Below, in pieces: positions 1 through 7,812 of a DNA stretch of 17,907 nt. Origin of the DNA: CAYONZ01 sp964405465 (GTDB lineage Bacteria; Bdellovibrionota; Bdellovibrionia; Bdellovibrionales; JAMPXM01); contig CAYONZ010000065.1 of NCBI GenBank assembly GCA_964405465.1, forward strand, positions 1 to 17,907. Reading direction: 5' to 3'. Numbering within the stretch: the stretch's first letter is position 1; each line of letters starts with the position of its first letter. The notes below the pieces were generated by a model. The model did no database searches and had not been told where the DNA came from. It saw nothing but the letters and a program-made list of their open reading frames with translations. Both the position numbers and the translations under genes were made by a program.

Positions 1-3000
1 GCAGAAAATGCGGCCCACAAGATTCGCAATTTTAGTTCTTGAAAATCAAGAATGGGCTGCTGAACCTTAAGCTGAGTGTATTCAAGCAAGGATCTGTCCA
101 CCAATTTGCCGATTTCATCAAGAGGAAGAGCCGGCCCTAGCTCCCGATGCAATAATGCATATTCCATACTATTCACCAGCGACCGAAACACTGTCTGATT
201 GATCGCTTGATTTTTTTTAACATACACTGCTGTTTGTTTTTGAACCATCTTGAAATGTTCTAAGATTTCAGACGAACCACCTCTCTCACCATGAGATTCT
301 GCGGCCTGTTTGTCTGCAATCCACTGCCAATTCAACTGAATCAGACGCGCATCTACATCCTGAAAATCACTTTTGTTTTTTTCGAGAAGCTCGCGGCGAC
401 CTTGATTCATTTGCAGTCTTTGCTCTTTTGACAAAATTGAAAGCTGTCCAAGATAGCCGTAGCTCATCGCCAGTAATCGATCGGGTTTAAATCCAAATTC
501 GCTCATGTTCTTAGCACCCGGACTGGAGTATTTCTGCGTATTCGCTATCGCCTCTTCAAATGCCGCCCTAGCCTCCAACTCAGAACGCATTTTAAACAAA
601 CAATATCCATAGGCAAAATTTAACTTAGCGCGATTTTCAATGGAAAGCCCGTCACCCATATCATTACCAGTCGATCCTTTGGTGACGGAACTCGCACTAC
701 CTGCACTAAGTACTTTTTTGTAGAGATCTGCGGCAGACTGATATTTTCCAGCCTGCAGGAGATACAGAGCATGACGTTCATCGATAACCAAGGCGCGTCC
801 CGAAACCACCTCCGTGATTTCATCCACGGCTTTGCCAAACTGCTGACTTCGAGCCAACGACTGAGCATAGAGACTTTGAATCTGAAGCTTTTCGTCGTTC
901 GACATATAGCCCATGTTCTTTCGCAAAGAAAAATACTTCGAAGCCAAACCGTGGTTGCCTACACGCTCATGCAAAAGACCGAGATTCACCAATGCCGAGG
1001 CTTTTACTCTGGCATTTTCTCGCCCCAAATCATATGCAAGCATCAGGTTTCGATGTGCTCGTTGAAAAAGACCCAAATCAAATTCAATACCATTGCCAGT
1101 TCGTAAGAGCTTTTCTAACCCAAGCCAACCAAGAAACAAGTAGCGAACAGCAGAGTCTCGATCTTGCGACATCGATTCAACCAATTCGAGCGCACGATCA
1201 AGCGGCTTCACCAGCTTTGGATCAAGATTCAGATTGGCCTTCTGATCCGCCAGCACCAAGAGTGCATCGACATATTTACTATTGTCCGCAATGAACTGTC
1301 TTTGCTTCAGGTTTTTATAACGGTCATCAATGGTTGAACGTTGATTTTTGTCGAGCATGATTTGAATGTATCCATAGTGTGATTCAAGATCGTCAGTCAA
1401 ACTCAGTGATTCATAGAAAAAATTTCCAGCAAAATCCAAATTCTTTTTATCTAAAGAATCATAAGCCCGATCAAGAGCTGCGGTCGCTACAACCTCTCGA
1501 GCATAACTAAATTCAGTGTCATCTTTTTGAGTGTATCTTAACCAATTTGAGGCCACCATAGAAAGATATTTGAAATCTGCACTCTCTGAAAAGCTCAAGA
1601 TCGCACGTATATAAAGCGCCTTTCGCAGAAAATAATTATCCCGCGTCTCGCTCATCAGACGATCCAACCCCAAATAGGTCAGTTGTTTTTCACGATCATC
1701 AGCTTGAACAATGATCTTCAAGACCAAACTTTCTGCACGTAGCAGAGTCTCAACAGATTTTGCAAGTGTTCGAGTTCTTGGAGTCGAAATAACAGCATCT
1801 TCTAACCATTTCAAGCGGGTTTTTACCACGGGTTCGACTTGCCTCATCTTTTGCAAAAACAAAAACGCATAGTATATTTTGGTTTCATCACTCAACTCAT
1901 TAGCACGCATCATTTCGTGATAAAGTCGAAGGTATTGATCAACCGAAATATTTTTCTGTGCTCTTTGTAACTGCTCACCCAGCGTAAACCAAAGATAGCG
2001 TTCGAGTGGTGTCCGATTGGCTTTGACCAGAGTCCACGTCTGCGAAAAAAACTGTTCGGCGGCTTTGCTGTCACCGACGAAATGCCGATTAAACCCTTTC
2101 AATACCAATCCCAAAAAACGCAATGAAGCATGCTTGGCGATGATTGAATCAATTTGCCCATCAAACAATGCGAGTCGATTTCGAAACTCACGACTGACAC
2201 CACCTTCGGGTTGCGCCTTTTTCAGTTCGCGAGTTGCGAGATAGATCGCAAGCAAGTTTGCATTCGGCTCACTCAAAACACTTTGCAAGCGATGCAAATA
2301 AAATTTCGCGGCAACGGTGTCATCTGAATACAAGTGATTACTAAATAACCGATCATCAATCTGGTTGTTTTTTTCAGGTGACAGCCTTTTTAGTGAATTT
2401 AGAAGCAAAATTCTTTCTTGAAAAGATCGGCTCGTAGCCAATGCATTTTCAACACGACTTTCGTTCCAACTTTCTGGAACCACTCCGGTACCCGGAACAC
2501 GGTAAACATCAAGAGACCCTTCGAAAGCACAAGTGATGTAGACTTCATCTCCGTTAACACTTGCAGGATGCGGAAAACTACATGAAGTATCGGCAGATGT
2601 GAGCTGTTGAGGCAAAACAGATTCATTTCCAGCCGACAAGGCTCTAGAAGTCTCAATTCGGAATACGACAGAACTGTCTTCCCCATCAATCGACCGATCA
2701 TTGTTGGTGTCATTCAAATAATGACTAAAATAGATAAACCGTCCATCCGGAGAAATAGTCGAAAACCCCGTGATACCAGGCAATGCAAAACTCACCTGGG
2801 TTTTCTTTTTTGTCTTAAAATCGTAGATGATCGTAGCCCGAGATGGTTCGACCATTGCAACATTTTTCTTGCTGGCGTTTACTGTGGTTTGCTCGTTCGC
2901 ACCTGATGGCCCCTGATTGGATTCATTGTAAACTAGATATCGTCCATCAGCCGACATGGATGGAGACCAAATTGTTCCTCCGACAATTTCTGAGTCCAAC

Positions 3001-3644
3001 TTTCCGTCTACGTTTTGAATCACGATGCGTGAAATTTGTTGCACCAGATCTTTCTCGAGAAATCCAATTTCATTCTCGGATTTCCAAAACGGATTCGAAC
3101 GTTGTGTCGCCGATCGATTCGCCGCGCGCGGCAGACATCTGATGCTTTCATTCGGTAATACATGTGCGAGATCTTGCTTCTCAGACACCCAACAAACATC
3201 ACCCCTCGCATTGTTACGAAATGAGATGAAAGCCAGTTGCCCTTTGGCCGAAACACGTGCCTCCTGAGAATCAGCGCTAGAAGGAAGGAGATCGACGACT
3301 TCACCAGTCTCGATATTAAGGCTCTGCAGAGAGGCAACTAAGTCGGACTTGCGAGTAAAAACCAGGTATCGACCTGAATGATCAATCGATCCATCATATT
3401 GGTCATGAGGTCCAACGGTTAATTTCTGCAGGGGAAGCAAACGATTTGTTGCATTGATTCTCTGTTGCACAATCGTCGCACTCGGCTTCACGGTGGAAGC
3501 ATTTGCATTCTGGGCAACTGCCATGACAAATGCCGGAACAATTGCCATAAAAATTTTCGGAGCAATTGACTGTACAACTGTCTGCGCAAAAATGGCAGTC
3601 CCCACAGCCGTCAAAGTGGAAGTGACCCTCTGAGTGAATTTCAT
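1..3644 (-). CDS. Large exported beta-propeller (PD40/TolB-like) plus TPR protein, 3' end outside window
   Basis: The frame is open from the ATG at 3644 to the left edge: 1,214 codons with no stop, so the C-terminus is missing. The N-terminus has a basic start (MKFTQR) and a long hydrophobic stretch ending in an ANA-S cleavage site near residue 49, so export to the periplasm or outer surface is likely. Residues about 80-390 carry propeller blades of the PD40/TolB type, seen as repeated S-x-D-G-R-[YF]-[LI] cores (HSGRYLVF near 89, SADGRYLVY near 231, SPDGRFIYF near 298). Beyond about residue 400 the protein becomes a helical solenoid with TPR-like units, for example ALVNLGLLHERVGNHGLASKYF-like sequence near residue 880. 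Such proteins usually act as scaffolds or binding proteins; no catalytic motif is visible. The start is supported by GGAG 7 nt upstream. It overlaps the preceding lipoprotein stop by 4 bp (ATGA), indicating translational coupling. Function is unknown; an assembly or envelope-complex role is inference. Confidence 0.85.
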   Translation of the reverse strand, partial: MKFTQRVTSTLTAVGTAIFAQTVVQSIAPKIFMAIVPAFVMAVAQNANASTVKPSATIVQQRINATNRLLPLQKLTVGPHDQYDGSIDHSGRYLVFTRKSDLVASLQSLNIETGEVVDLLPSSADSQEARVSAKGQLAFISFRNNARGDVCWVSEKQDLAHVLPNESIRCLPRAANRSATQRSNPFWKSENEIGFLEKDLVQQISRIVIQNVDGKLDSEIVGGTIWSPSMSADGRYLVYNESNQGPSGANEQTTVNASKKNVAMVEPSRATIIYDFKTKKKTQVSFALPGITGFSTISPDGRFIYFSHYLNDTNNDRSIDGEDSSVVFRIETSRALSAGNESVLPQQLTSADTSCSFPHPASVNGDEVYITCAFEGSLDVYRVPGTGVVPESWNESRVENALATSRSFQERILLLNSLKRLSPEKNNQIDDRLFSNHLYSDDTVAAKFYLHRLQSVLSEPNANLLAIYLATRELKKAQPEGGVSREFRNRLALFDGQIDSIIAKHASLRFLGLVLKGFNRHFVGDSKAAEQFFSQTWTLVKANRTPLERYLWFTLGEQLQRAQKNISVDQYLRLYHEMMRANELSDETKIYYAFLFLQKMRQVEPVVKTRLKWLEDAVISTPRTRTLAKSVETLLRAESLVLKIIVQADDREKQLTYLGLDRLMSETRDNYFLRKALYIRAILSFSESADFKYLSMVASNWLRYTQKDDTEFSYAREVVATAALDRAYDSLDKKNLDFAGNFFYESLSLTDDLESHYGYIQIMLDKNQRSTIDDRYKNLKQRQFIADNSKYVDALLVLADQKANLNLDPKLVKPLDRALELVESMSQDRDSAVRYLFLGWLGLEKLLRTGNGIEFDLGLFQRAHRNLMLAYDLGRENARVKASALVNLGLLHERVGNHGLASKYFSLRKNMGYMSNDEKLQIQSLYAQSLARSQQFGKAVDEITEVVSGRALVIDERHALYLLQAGKYQSAADLYKKVLSAGSASSVTKGSTGNDMGDGLSIENRAKLNFAYGYCLFKMRSELEARAAFEEAIANTQKYSSPGAKNMSEFGFKPDRLLAMSYGYLGQLSILSKEQRLQMNQGRRELLEKNKSDFQDVDARLIQLNWQWIADKQAAESHGERGGSSEILEHFKMVQKQTAVYVKKNQAINQTVFRSLVNSMEYALLHRELGPALPLDEIGKLVDRSLLEYTQLKVQQPILDFQELKLRILWAAFS

Positions 3645-3994
3645 TTTTTAGCTCCAGTCGAATTCGACTGCTCTTCACAACCTTTATATTGGTTCGCCGA
3701 GGAACTCGGGCTCTGTGTGCCATTGGCCGTCACACTACACACAGACATTGTTCCATTTAGAACACTAAATAGACGCTCTCGCCGGGCACTTTTTGGAACC
3801 TTGGCAAAAGCTGTTGGGCCTGGCTTTTTTGCAGCATCAATCAGCGCCTGATCAAAGCTTGGCCAGCTTCCAGCAGATTCCTCCTCAAAAACGGTTTGCC
3901 GGTCAATGACGTATATCTTTGGTGAACAGCCAACAAAAAAAATCGCGAACATAAAAAGGCCGACCATTTTAAAACTCAAAAGCTTCACTGCCAT
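3641..3994 (-). CDS. Small putative lipoprotein, family not recognised
   Basis: This encodes 117 residues. The N-terminus has Lys4 and Lys9, a hydrophobic core (about residues 11-22) and FFVGC with Cys23. That is a reasonable lipobox, so lipidation and membrane anchoring are predicted. The mature part (about 95 residues) begins SPKIYVIDRQT, contains a basic patch (KVPKSARRERLF) and ends in a Ser/Asn/Lys-rich tail. I see no known domain. A perfect AGGAGG Shine-Dalgarno lies just upstream of the ATG. The gene starts 48 nt after the AsmA-like gene stops, and its TGA overlaps the ATG of the large propeller/TPR gene. It is therefore probably the middle cistron of a three-gene envelope operon and may be a partner or anchor for the large protein; that partnership is inferred only from the tight coupling. 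Confidence 0.75.
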   Translation of the reverse strand: MAVKLLSFKMVGLFMFAIFFVGCSPKIYVIDRQTVFEEESAGSWPSFDQALIDAAKKPGPTAFAKVPKSARRERLFSVLNGTMSVCSVTANGTQSPSSSANQYKGCEEQSNSTGAKK

Positions 3995-4042
3995 AACCGC
4001 CTCCTCTTAAAATCTATGTAACCATCAACTCAAATCCATCTT

Positions 4043-6508
4043 CTATTGCAAGGGTACTTTCTCTAAATTCTGTAAAATCTCAGATGTGACCTTTTGAACA
4101 AAACTTGAAATCGGAATGCCAGAAATCACTTGTCGATTGGCAAGTCCCAGAACAGACAGAGTCACATCTAAATTTAAAAATCCATCTGCAAAATTCAACA
4201 TCAACGATGTCGGAAATCCGACTTGGAGTGCAGTTCGAAGTTTATTGAATTTCTCATCTTCGTAATTTGGATCAAGCGAAGCTAGTAATGTGAGCAATTG
4301 TCGAGATCCAACCTGAGTCAAATCGAAACGTCCATCTGCCGATGCACGATTCAAATTGACAACAAAGCCTGTGCGTCCACTCAGAATTTCGTGTTGTTTT
4401 GCCTTCATTTTCTTCAAAAATCTTTCGGGTAAAATCTCCTCGAGATCGACGGCTGTCCACCGAGCTAAAACTCCAATCTGCAAATTCTTGGTGTTAAGAT
4501 CGGTAAAAAGCTGTCCAAAGACGCGGCCACTGAGTAGATCGAGGTCAAATTGTTTTGCCATAAACATATTTTGTTGAAGCGAGACAACGCCGACGAACGG
4601 TCCATAACTCTTCTCGTACCAATTGATTTGCGAAATTTTAAATGGCTCGGTGCCCGCAAGTAGCGGACGAATTTTTTCGAAATCGGCGCGTTCAAATGGG
4701 TTCTGCGAAATCAAATTTGAAAAATGGAAATTCTTTCCATCAAAGCGAATTTTTTCGTCAAATGCAATTGCGCCAGAAACTCCACTGGCAGCAAAATCAT
4801 TTTTTCTCCAAGACACCTCTTGGCTCTTGATTTGCCCACTGACATTCACTTCGGTTCCACCCACGACAGTAAGATTAAATGGGACCTCAACCGAACCCTT
4901 AAAATGCTGATCATGAAAAGCTGAAAGTGCCCTCAATGACTCGAGACTCGAAACACTCAACCCCACCCGCGAATTGAGATCTTTGCGAAGTAGATTTCCG
5001 GTGCCCTCGACATTCAATGCCAAGCTAGGTTCACGCGACGTGAACTGTAACTGCTCAATTGAAAAGTTTTTTGAATTCATGTCGAGATGTGTCTCTGCCC
5101 TACCCTGCAAATCTCGCAGTGTGTTTTCAGTCTTGACCGATTTTGTTTCTGTATAGGCCAAAAGCTTTTCTGTTTGCACCTGAGCTTTCACAACAAGCGC
5201 GTCACCATTCTTATCAAAATCCACCAGCATATCGACTGGGGACAACAAACGAAACGGAAGATCGGATCGAGTATGACGAACATTTTGTTGCGCCAATTGA
5301 TTGGTAAATTTAGTCGACCCCAAACGAACCAAACCCTGACCCTTAGATTCATTCAATGTAAGGTGGGTCGCCACCGAAAGGTGAGAGTTCTTTTGGCTAG
5401 CGTGTTCCAGAATTTGAACGACCTCACTCTGAACTTGAGTTGTCCACGAACCCAGTCTTTCTGAAGCAACGTTGACAGCGCCTTGTAAAGAAATTGATTT
5501 CTTGTTCGCGGATTGCCCAAGTTGGCTTTTAAGATCGAAATCAAGGCCCACATCACCAAATTTCTCCAAAGCGGCAAGCTTGCCTATCACACCACTCAAT
5601 TTTGAATTTAGATACAAGTCTCCTTTGCCTGAAAATTCAACTCGAGGCCCTGTTTTTAATTTCGCAAGAACACCGAAAACCAGCGCATTGGGTTCCAGTG
5701 CGAGTTCAAATTTAGACTGTAAGTTTTCTAGTTTTTGATCAAGTGACCCATCTAGGCTCAGCTGAAGATTCAATTTTTTGCTATTAAAATCATTTTTCAA
5801 TAGGCCATCAATTTGATCGACACATCGAAAGCGAATGTCTCCATCCATAGAAGCCTTACAGCTGAGTTGTTGTTGATCAATTTGCAACTCATTTTTCTCA
5901 ACCTGCCCTACCCGATTTAGCTGTGAAATACCTTGTTGCAAAAAATGCAGTCGATCCGCCAGAATCAAGAACTGACTCGGCTTGATTTCTAGCGTCCACA
6001 AAGAATTTCGTGGCGCAAACGAGAATCCTAATTCCGCACTTGAGCGCAGGCCGGTAGAAAATTTGATCGAAGTTCGAACAGGCTCAGCGGATCTTTTACC
6101 AGATCCTTTAGCGAATTCCGGCATTTTGTTCTCAAACAAAATAGAACTTGTCTTAATTTTGGATTTCGATGTGCCCTTTGTTTCGGGGTCACCAAGCTGA
6201 TATTGCAAATTTCCACGCAAAAGGTCACGGTGCAGATCTAAATCACCATGCAACGTGAAATTCGGAATCTGAATTTCGACACTTTTTTCAGGAGAATGAA
6301 TTCGGCAAGCCACAACAACATCGTCCACAACGATGTTGTGAACGGAAACATCCAGAGGAACGTTTTGCACAATCGCTTGTAGCTTGGACAATATCGACGN
6401 NNNNNNNNNNNNNNNNNNNNNNNNNNNNNNNNNNNNNNNNNNNNNNNNNNNNNNNNNNNNNNNNNNNNNNNNNNNNNNNNNNNNNNNNNNNNNNNNNNNT
6501 TTTTTCAA
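4043..6508 (-). CDS. AsmA-like envelope protein, 5' end interrupted by assembly gap
   Basis: About 784 residues are directly readable left of the gap (4043-6399). They consist of long alternating beta-strand-rich sequence with repeated amphipathic strands and no catalytic motif, which resembles AsmA-type repeating beta-groove proteins. The C-terminal part (SGRVFGQLFTDL, then a D-L-T-x-x-G segment, then GIPISSFVQKV) resembles the AsmA C-terminal region. Family members are inner-membrane-anchored periplasmic proteins linked to phospholipid transport or outer-membrane assembly. The expected N-terminal membrane anchor would fall in the 100-N gap. The given start (TTG at 6508) is in frame only if the gap is exactly 100 bp. 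TTG at 6533 or a start inside the gap is equally possible, and none has a good Shine-Dalgarno. The gene heads an operon with the lipoprotein and the propeller/TPR gene. Family assignment is moderate, based on composition and strand pattern rather than a signature motif. Confidence 0.65.
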   Translation of the reverse strand: MKKXXXXXXXXXXXXXXXXXXXXXXXXXXXXXXXXXXSILSKLQAIVQNVPLDVSVHNIVVDDVVVACRIHSPEKSVEIQIPNFTLHGDLDLHRDLLRGNLQYQLGDPETKGTSKSKIKTSSILFENKMPEFAKGSGKRSAEPVRTSIKFSTGLRSSAELGFSFAPRNSLWTLEIKPSQFLILADRLHFLQQGISQLNRVGQVEKNELQIDQQQLSCKASMDGDIRFRCVDQIDGLLKNDFNSKKLNLQLSLDGSLDQKLENLQSKFELALEPNALVFGVLAKLKTGPRVEFSGKGDLYLNSKLSGVIGKLAALEKFGDVGLDFDLKSQLGQSANKKSISLQGAVNVASERLGSWTTQVQSEVVQILEHASQKNSHLSVATHLTLNESKGQGLVRLGSTKFTNQLAQQNVRHTRSDLPFRLLSPVDMLVDFDKNGDALVVKAQVQTEKLLAYTETKSVKTENTLRDLQGRAETHLDMNSKNFSIEQLQFTSREPSLALNVEGTGNLLRKDLNSRVGLSVSSLESLRALSAFHDQHFKGSVEVPFNLTVVGGTEVNVSGQIKSQEVSWRKNDFAASGVSGAIAFDEKIRFDGKNFHFSNLISQNPFERADFEKIRPLLAGTEPFKISQINWYEKSYGPFVGVVSLQQNMFMAKQFDLDLLSGRVFGQLFTDLNTKNLQIGVLARWTAVDLEEILPERFLKKMKAKQHEILSGRTGFVVNLNRASADGRFDLTQVGSRQLLTLLASLDPNYEDEKFNKLRTALQVGFPTSLMLNFADGFLNLDVTLSVLGLANRQVISGIPISSFVQKVTSEILQNLEKVPLQ
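6315..6339. repeat. Perfect 10-bp inverted repeat inside the AsmA-like gene
   Basis: The arms at 6315-6324 and 6330-6339 are exact reverse complements around a 5-nt loop. They lie within the codons for the segment NIVVDDVVV, about 60 bp from the assembly gap. The element could form an mRNA hairpin near the 5' part of the gene, or simply reflect repeated Val/Asp codons. Confidence 0.5.
6400..6499. other. Assembly gap (100 N)
   Basis: Exactly 100 N, the conventional placeholder for a scaffold gap of unknown length. It removes the 5' end of the AsmA-like gene, probably including the start codon or membrane anchor. Any reading frame carried across it is unreliable. Confidence 0.98.
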
Positions 6509-6617
6509 TTTGTTGTATCCACACTGTTTTCAACTAGCACATGGTCTAAGTTCTTGATTTGAGCAGATGAGGTGATCCCAAGGCAAGCCCAAATACAAGT
6601 CTAGTGGCAAATCAGAC

Positions 6618-6647
6618 TTTACAAAACCGTCACCTCGATCACATAAT
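6618..6647 (+). promoter_or_regulatory. Candidate sigma-70-type promoter of tatA
   Basis: TTTACA (6618-6623) and CATAAT (6642-6647) each match the -35 and -10 consensus at five of six positions and are separated by 18 bp. Transcription would start near 6654, giving a leader of about 84 nt before the tatA ATG. This is the best-looking promoter in the 6509-6737 intergenic region, which otherwise shows no gene. No convincing promoter for the divergent AsmA-like gene was found there. Confidence 0.45.
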
Positions 6648-6737
6648 AAACTCATAGAGTATGCACAATGACATTGCTGCGCCATCGCGAGGTCATCACC
6701 TGTAGTGACACTACACCTAAAGCCGAAGGAGAACGCC

Positions 6738-6914
6738 ATGGGCTTGAGCATCACCCACTTGATTCTGATCTTCATCATTCTGCTGGTTTTTATGGGACCA
6801 TCGAAGTTACCGCAGCTCGGTAAATCGATGGGTGAAGCGATTCGAGGTTTCAAAAAAGGTCTATCTGGAGATGAGGAAGAAGATCCAACCGACAAAAAAG
6901 ACAAAAAGTCTTAG
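6738..6914 (+). CDS. tatA: Sec-independent protein translocase subunit TatA
   Basis: A 58-residue protein with the TatA/E plan. A short periplasmic N-terminus and one membrane helix (about residues 5-20, ITHLILIFIILLVFM) are followed by the G-P-S-K-L-P-Q-L-G hinge (from residue 21), an amphipathic helix (GKSMGEAIRGFKKG) and an acidic/basic tail (DEEEDPTDKKDKKS). TatA multimers form the pore-like element that moves folded twin-arginine substrates across the inner membrane with TatBC. The ATG at 6738 is chosen because AAGGAGAA (6726-6733) lies just upstream and the protein begins at the usual TatA position; an in-frame TTG at 6705 would add an unlikely 11-residue extension. No tatB or tatC is adjacent, so the gene stands alone. 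It converges with the SGNH gene ending at 6961. The length is at the short end for TatA. Confidence 0.93.
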   Translation: MGLSITHLILIFIILLVFMGPSKLPQLGKSMGEAIRGFKKGLSGDEEEDPTDKKDKKS

Positions 6915-6960
6915 GGCATGTTCTCAAGTGAGAGCGTGGGCAAGCTTATCTAATTGAAAT

Positions 6961-7812
6961 TTATTTTTGCAGCGCTAGTGCGACACAATGACCCCAGTAC
7001 TCGCCACGCTGCTTTTGAAAATGAATTTGGTCTTTCACATCAGGATACAGACGAGATCCTCCATCGCTGATACACTCCTGCCATGATTTTACATCACGGT
7101 CCGAATGGTCAACGATCCGTCGCGAATCGATCACTTCACACCCACGGTCTTTGATCAACTCAGCCAATTGATCATAAAACAAGTTTTGTTGATCAATCGG
7201 AAAGCGCACACGATTCACCAAAGGAGGTAACACCCAAATGCATCTTTTATAATCAACCTGATCTAAAACCGCCAAGGTGGAACGAAAGAACCCGGCCGCA
7301 GCCCCCAGTCTCGACAGACGCCCACTTCGCCCAAATGTTCCGGATCCTTTCAACATTCCCACATACTGACTCATGTCGTTGGTTCCCAATGCTACAATGA
7401 GGTTCTCTGGGTGATGCCTTTTGAAGAGATCTTGCATGCGCCACTCTTGCTTCGGCAAACTTCCATTTCGCTGCAGTCTATCCCGCCCAGGTACTTGCAT
7501 CGAGTACCCTAAATGTAAATCACTCAAACGACCATTGGCCCATTGTGATGCCGTTGAACCAATGACTCCGTATTGGGAAAAATCTTGAGATTTTACCAGT
7601 CGATTTTTGTCTGCCCACGAGGCAAAGCCATTACCAAAATATCCATAGGTGTGCGAATCCCCAATCATCATCCATTTGGTCTCAACAGCAACAGACGCCG
7701 GAGCCCTATCGCCTCCGATTGGAGTTTCGCTCGTCACCAACGAATTCTGGCAACGAAACGAAAACAACCCTACTATAAGAATGAAGACTACAGCAAAAAT
7801 AAACCACCTCAT
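6961..7812 (-). CDS. SGNH/GDSL-hydrolase-like protein, membrane-anchored (short member of pair)
   Basis: A 283-residue protein. Residues 3-19 form an N-terminal membrane anchor or uncleaved signal; Cys21 is preceded by Arg, so it is not a good lipobox. SGNH blocks are visible: GDSH at 51-54 (nucleophile Ser53), a glycine at G82/G85 in GVIGSTASQ, GTND at 143-146 and the D-x-x-H pair at 261-264 (DQIH). The catalytic set therefore looks complete. Such proteins next to an MBOAT act in the periplasm or at the cell surface as acetyl carriers/transferases or esterases on glycans. It is the last cistron of the MBOAT operon. Its ATG overlaps the upstream TGA by 4 bp and has no near Shine-Dalgarno, so translation probably depends on coupling. 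The substrate is unknown. Confidence 0.85.
   Translation of the reverse strand: MRWFIFAVVFILIVGLFSFRCQNSLVTSETPIGGDRAPASVAVETKWMMIGDSHTYGYFGNGFASWADKNRLVKSQDFSQYGVIGSTASQWANGRLSDLHLGYSMQVPGRDRLQRNGSLPKQEWRMQDLFKRHHPENLIVALGTNDMSQYVGMLKGSGTFGRSGRLSRLGAAAGFFRSTLAVLDQVDYKRCIWVLPPLVNRVRFPIDQQNLFYDQLAELIKDRGCEVIDSRRIVDHSDRDVKSWQECISDGGSRLYPDVKDQIHFQKQRGEYWGHCVALALQK

Noticed and set aside
771..3267. Several plus-strand open frames of 75-111 codons
   Set aside because: They are antisense to one continuous 1,214-codon minus-strand frame with clear domains; they lack ribosome-binding sites and family features.
6530..6904. 124-codon minus-strand open frame covering tatA
   Set aside because: It lies antisense to a clear TatA, and its product has no family-like features and no ribosome-binding site.
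6897..6912. AAGAC-AAAAA-GTCTT inverted repeat at the end of tatA as a terminator
   Set aside because: The stem is only 5 bp and made of Lys/Asp codons; it has no U-tract on the plus strand and only a weak one on the minus strand.
6922..6933. TCTCA-AG-TGAGA palindrome between tatA and the SGNH gene
   Set aside because: The 2-nt loop is too small for a hairpin, there is no U-tract, and it is short enough to be chance.
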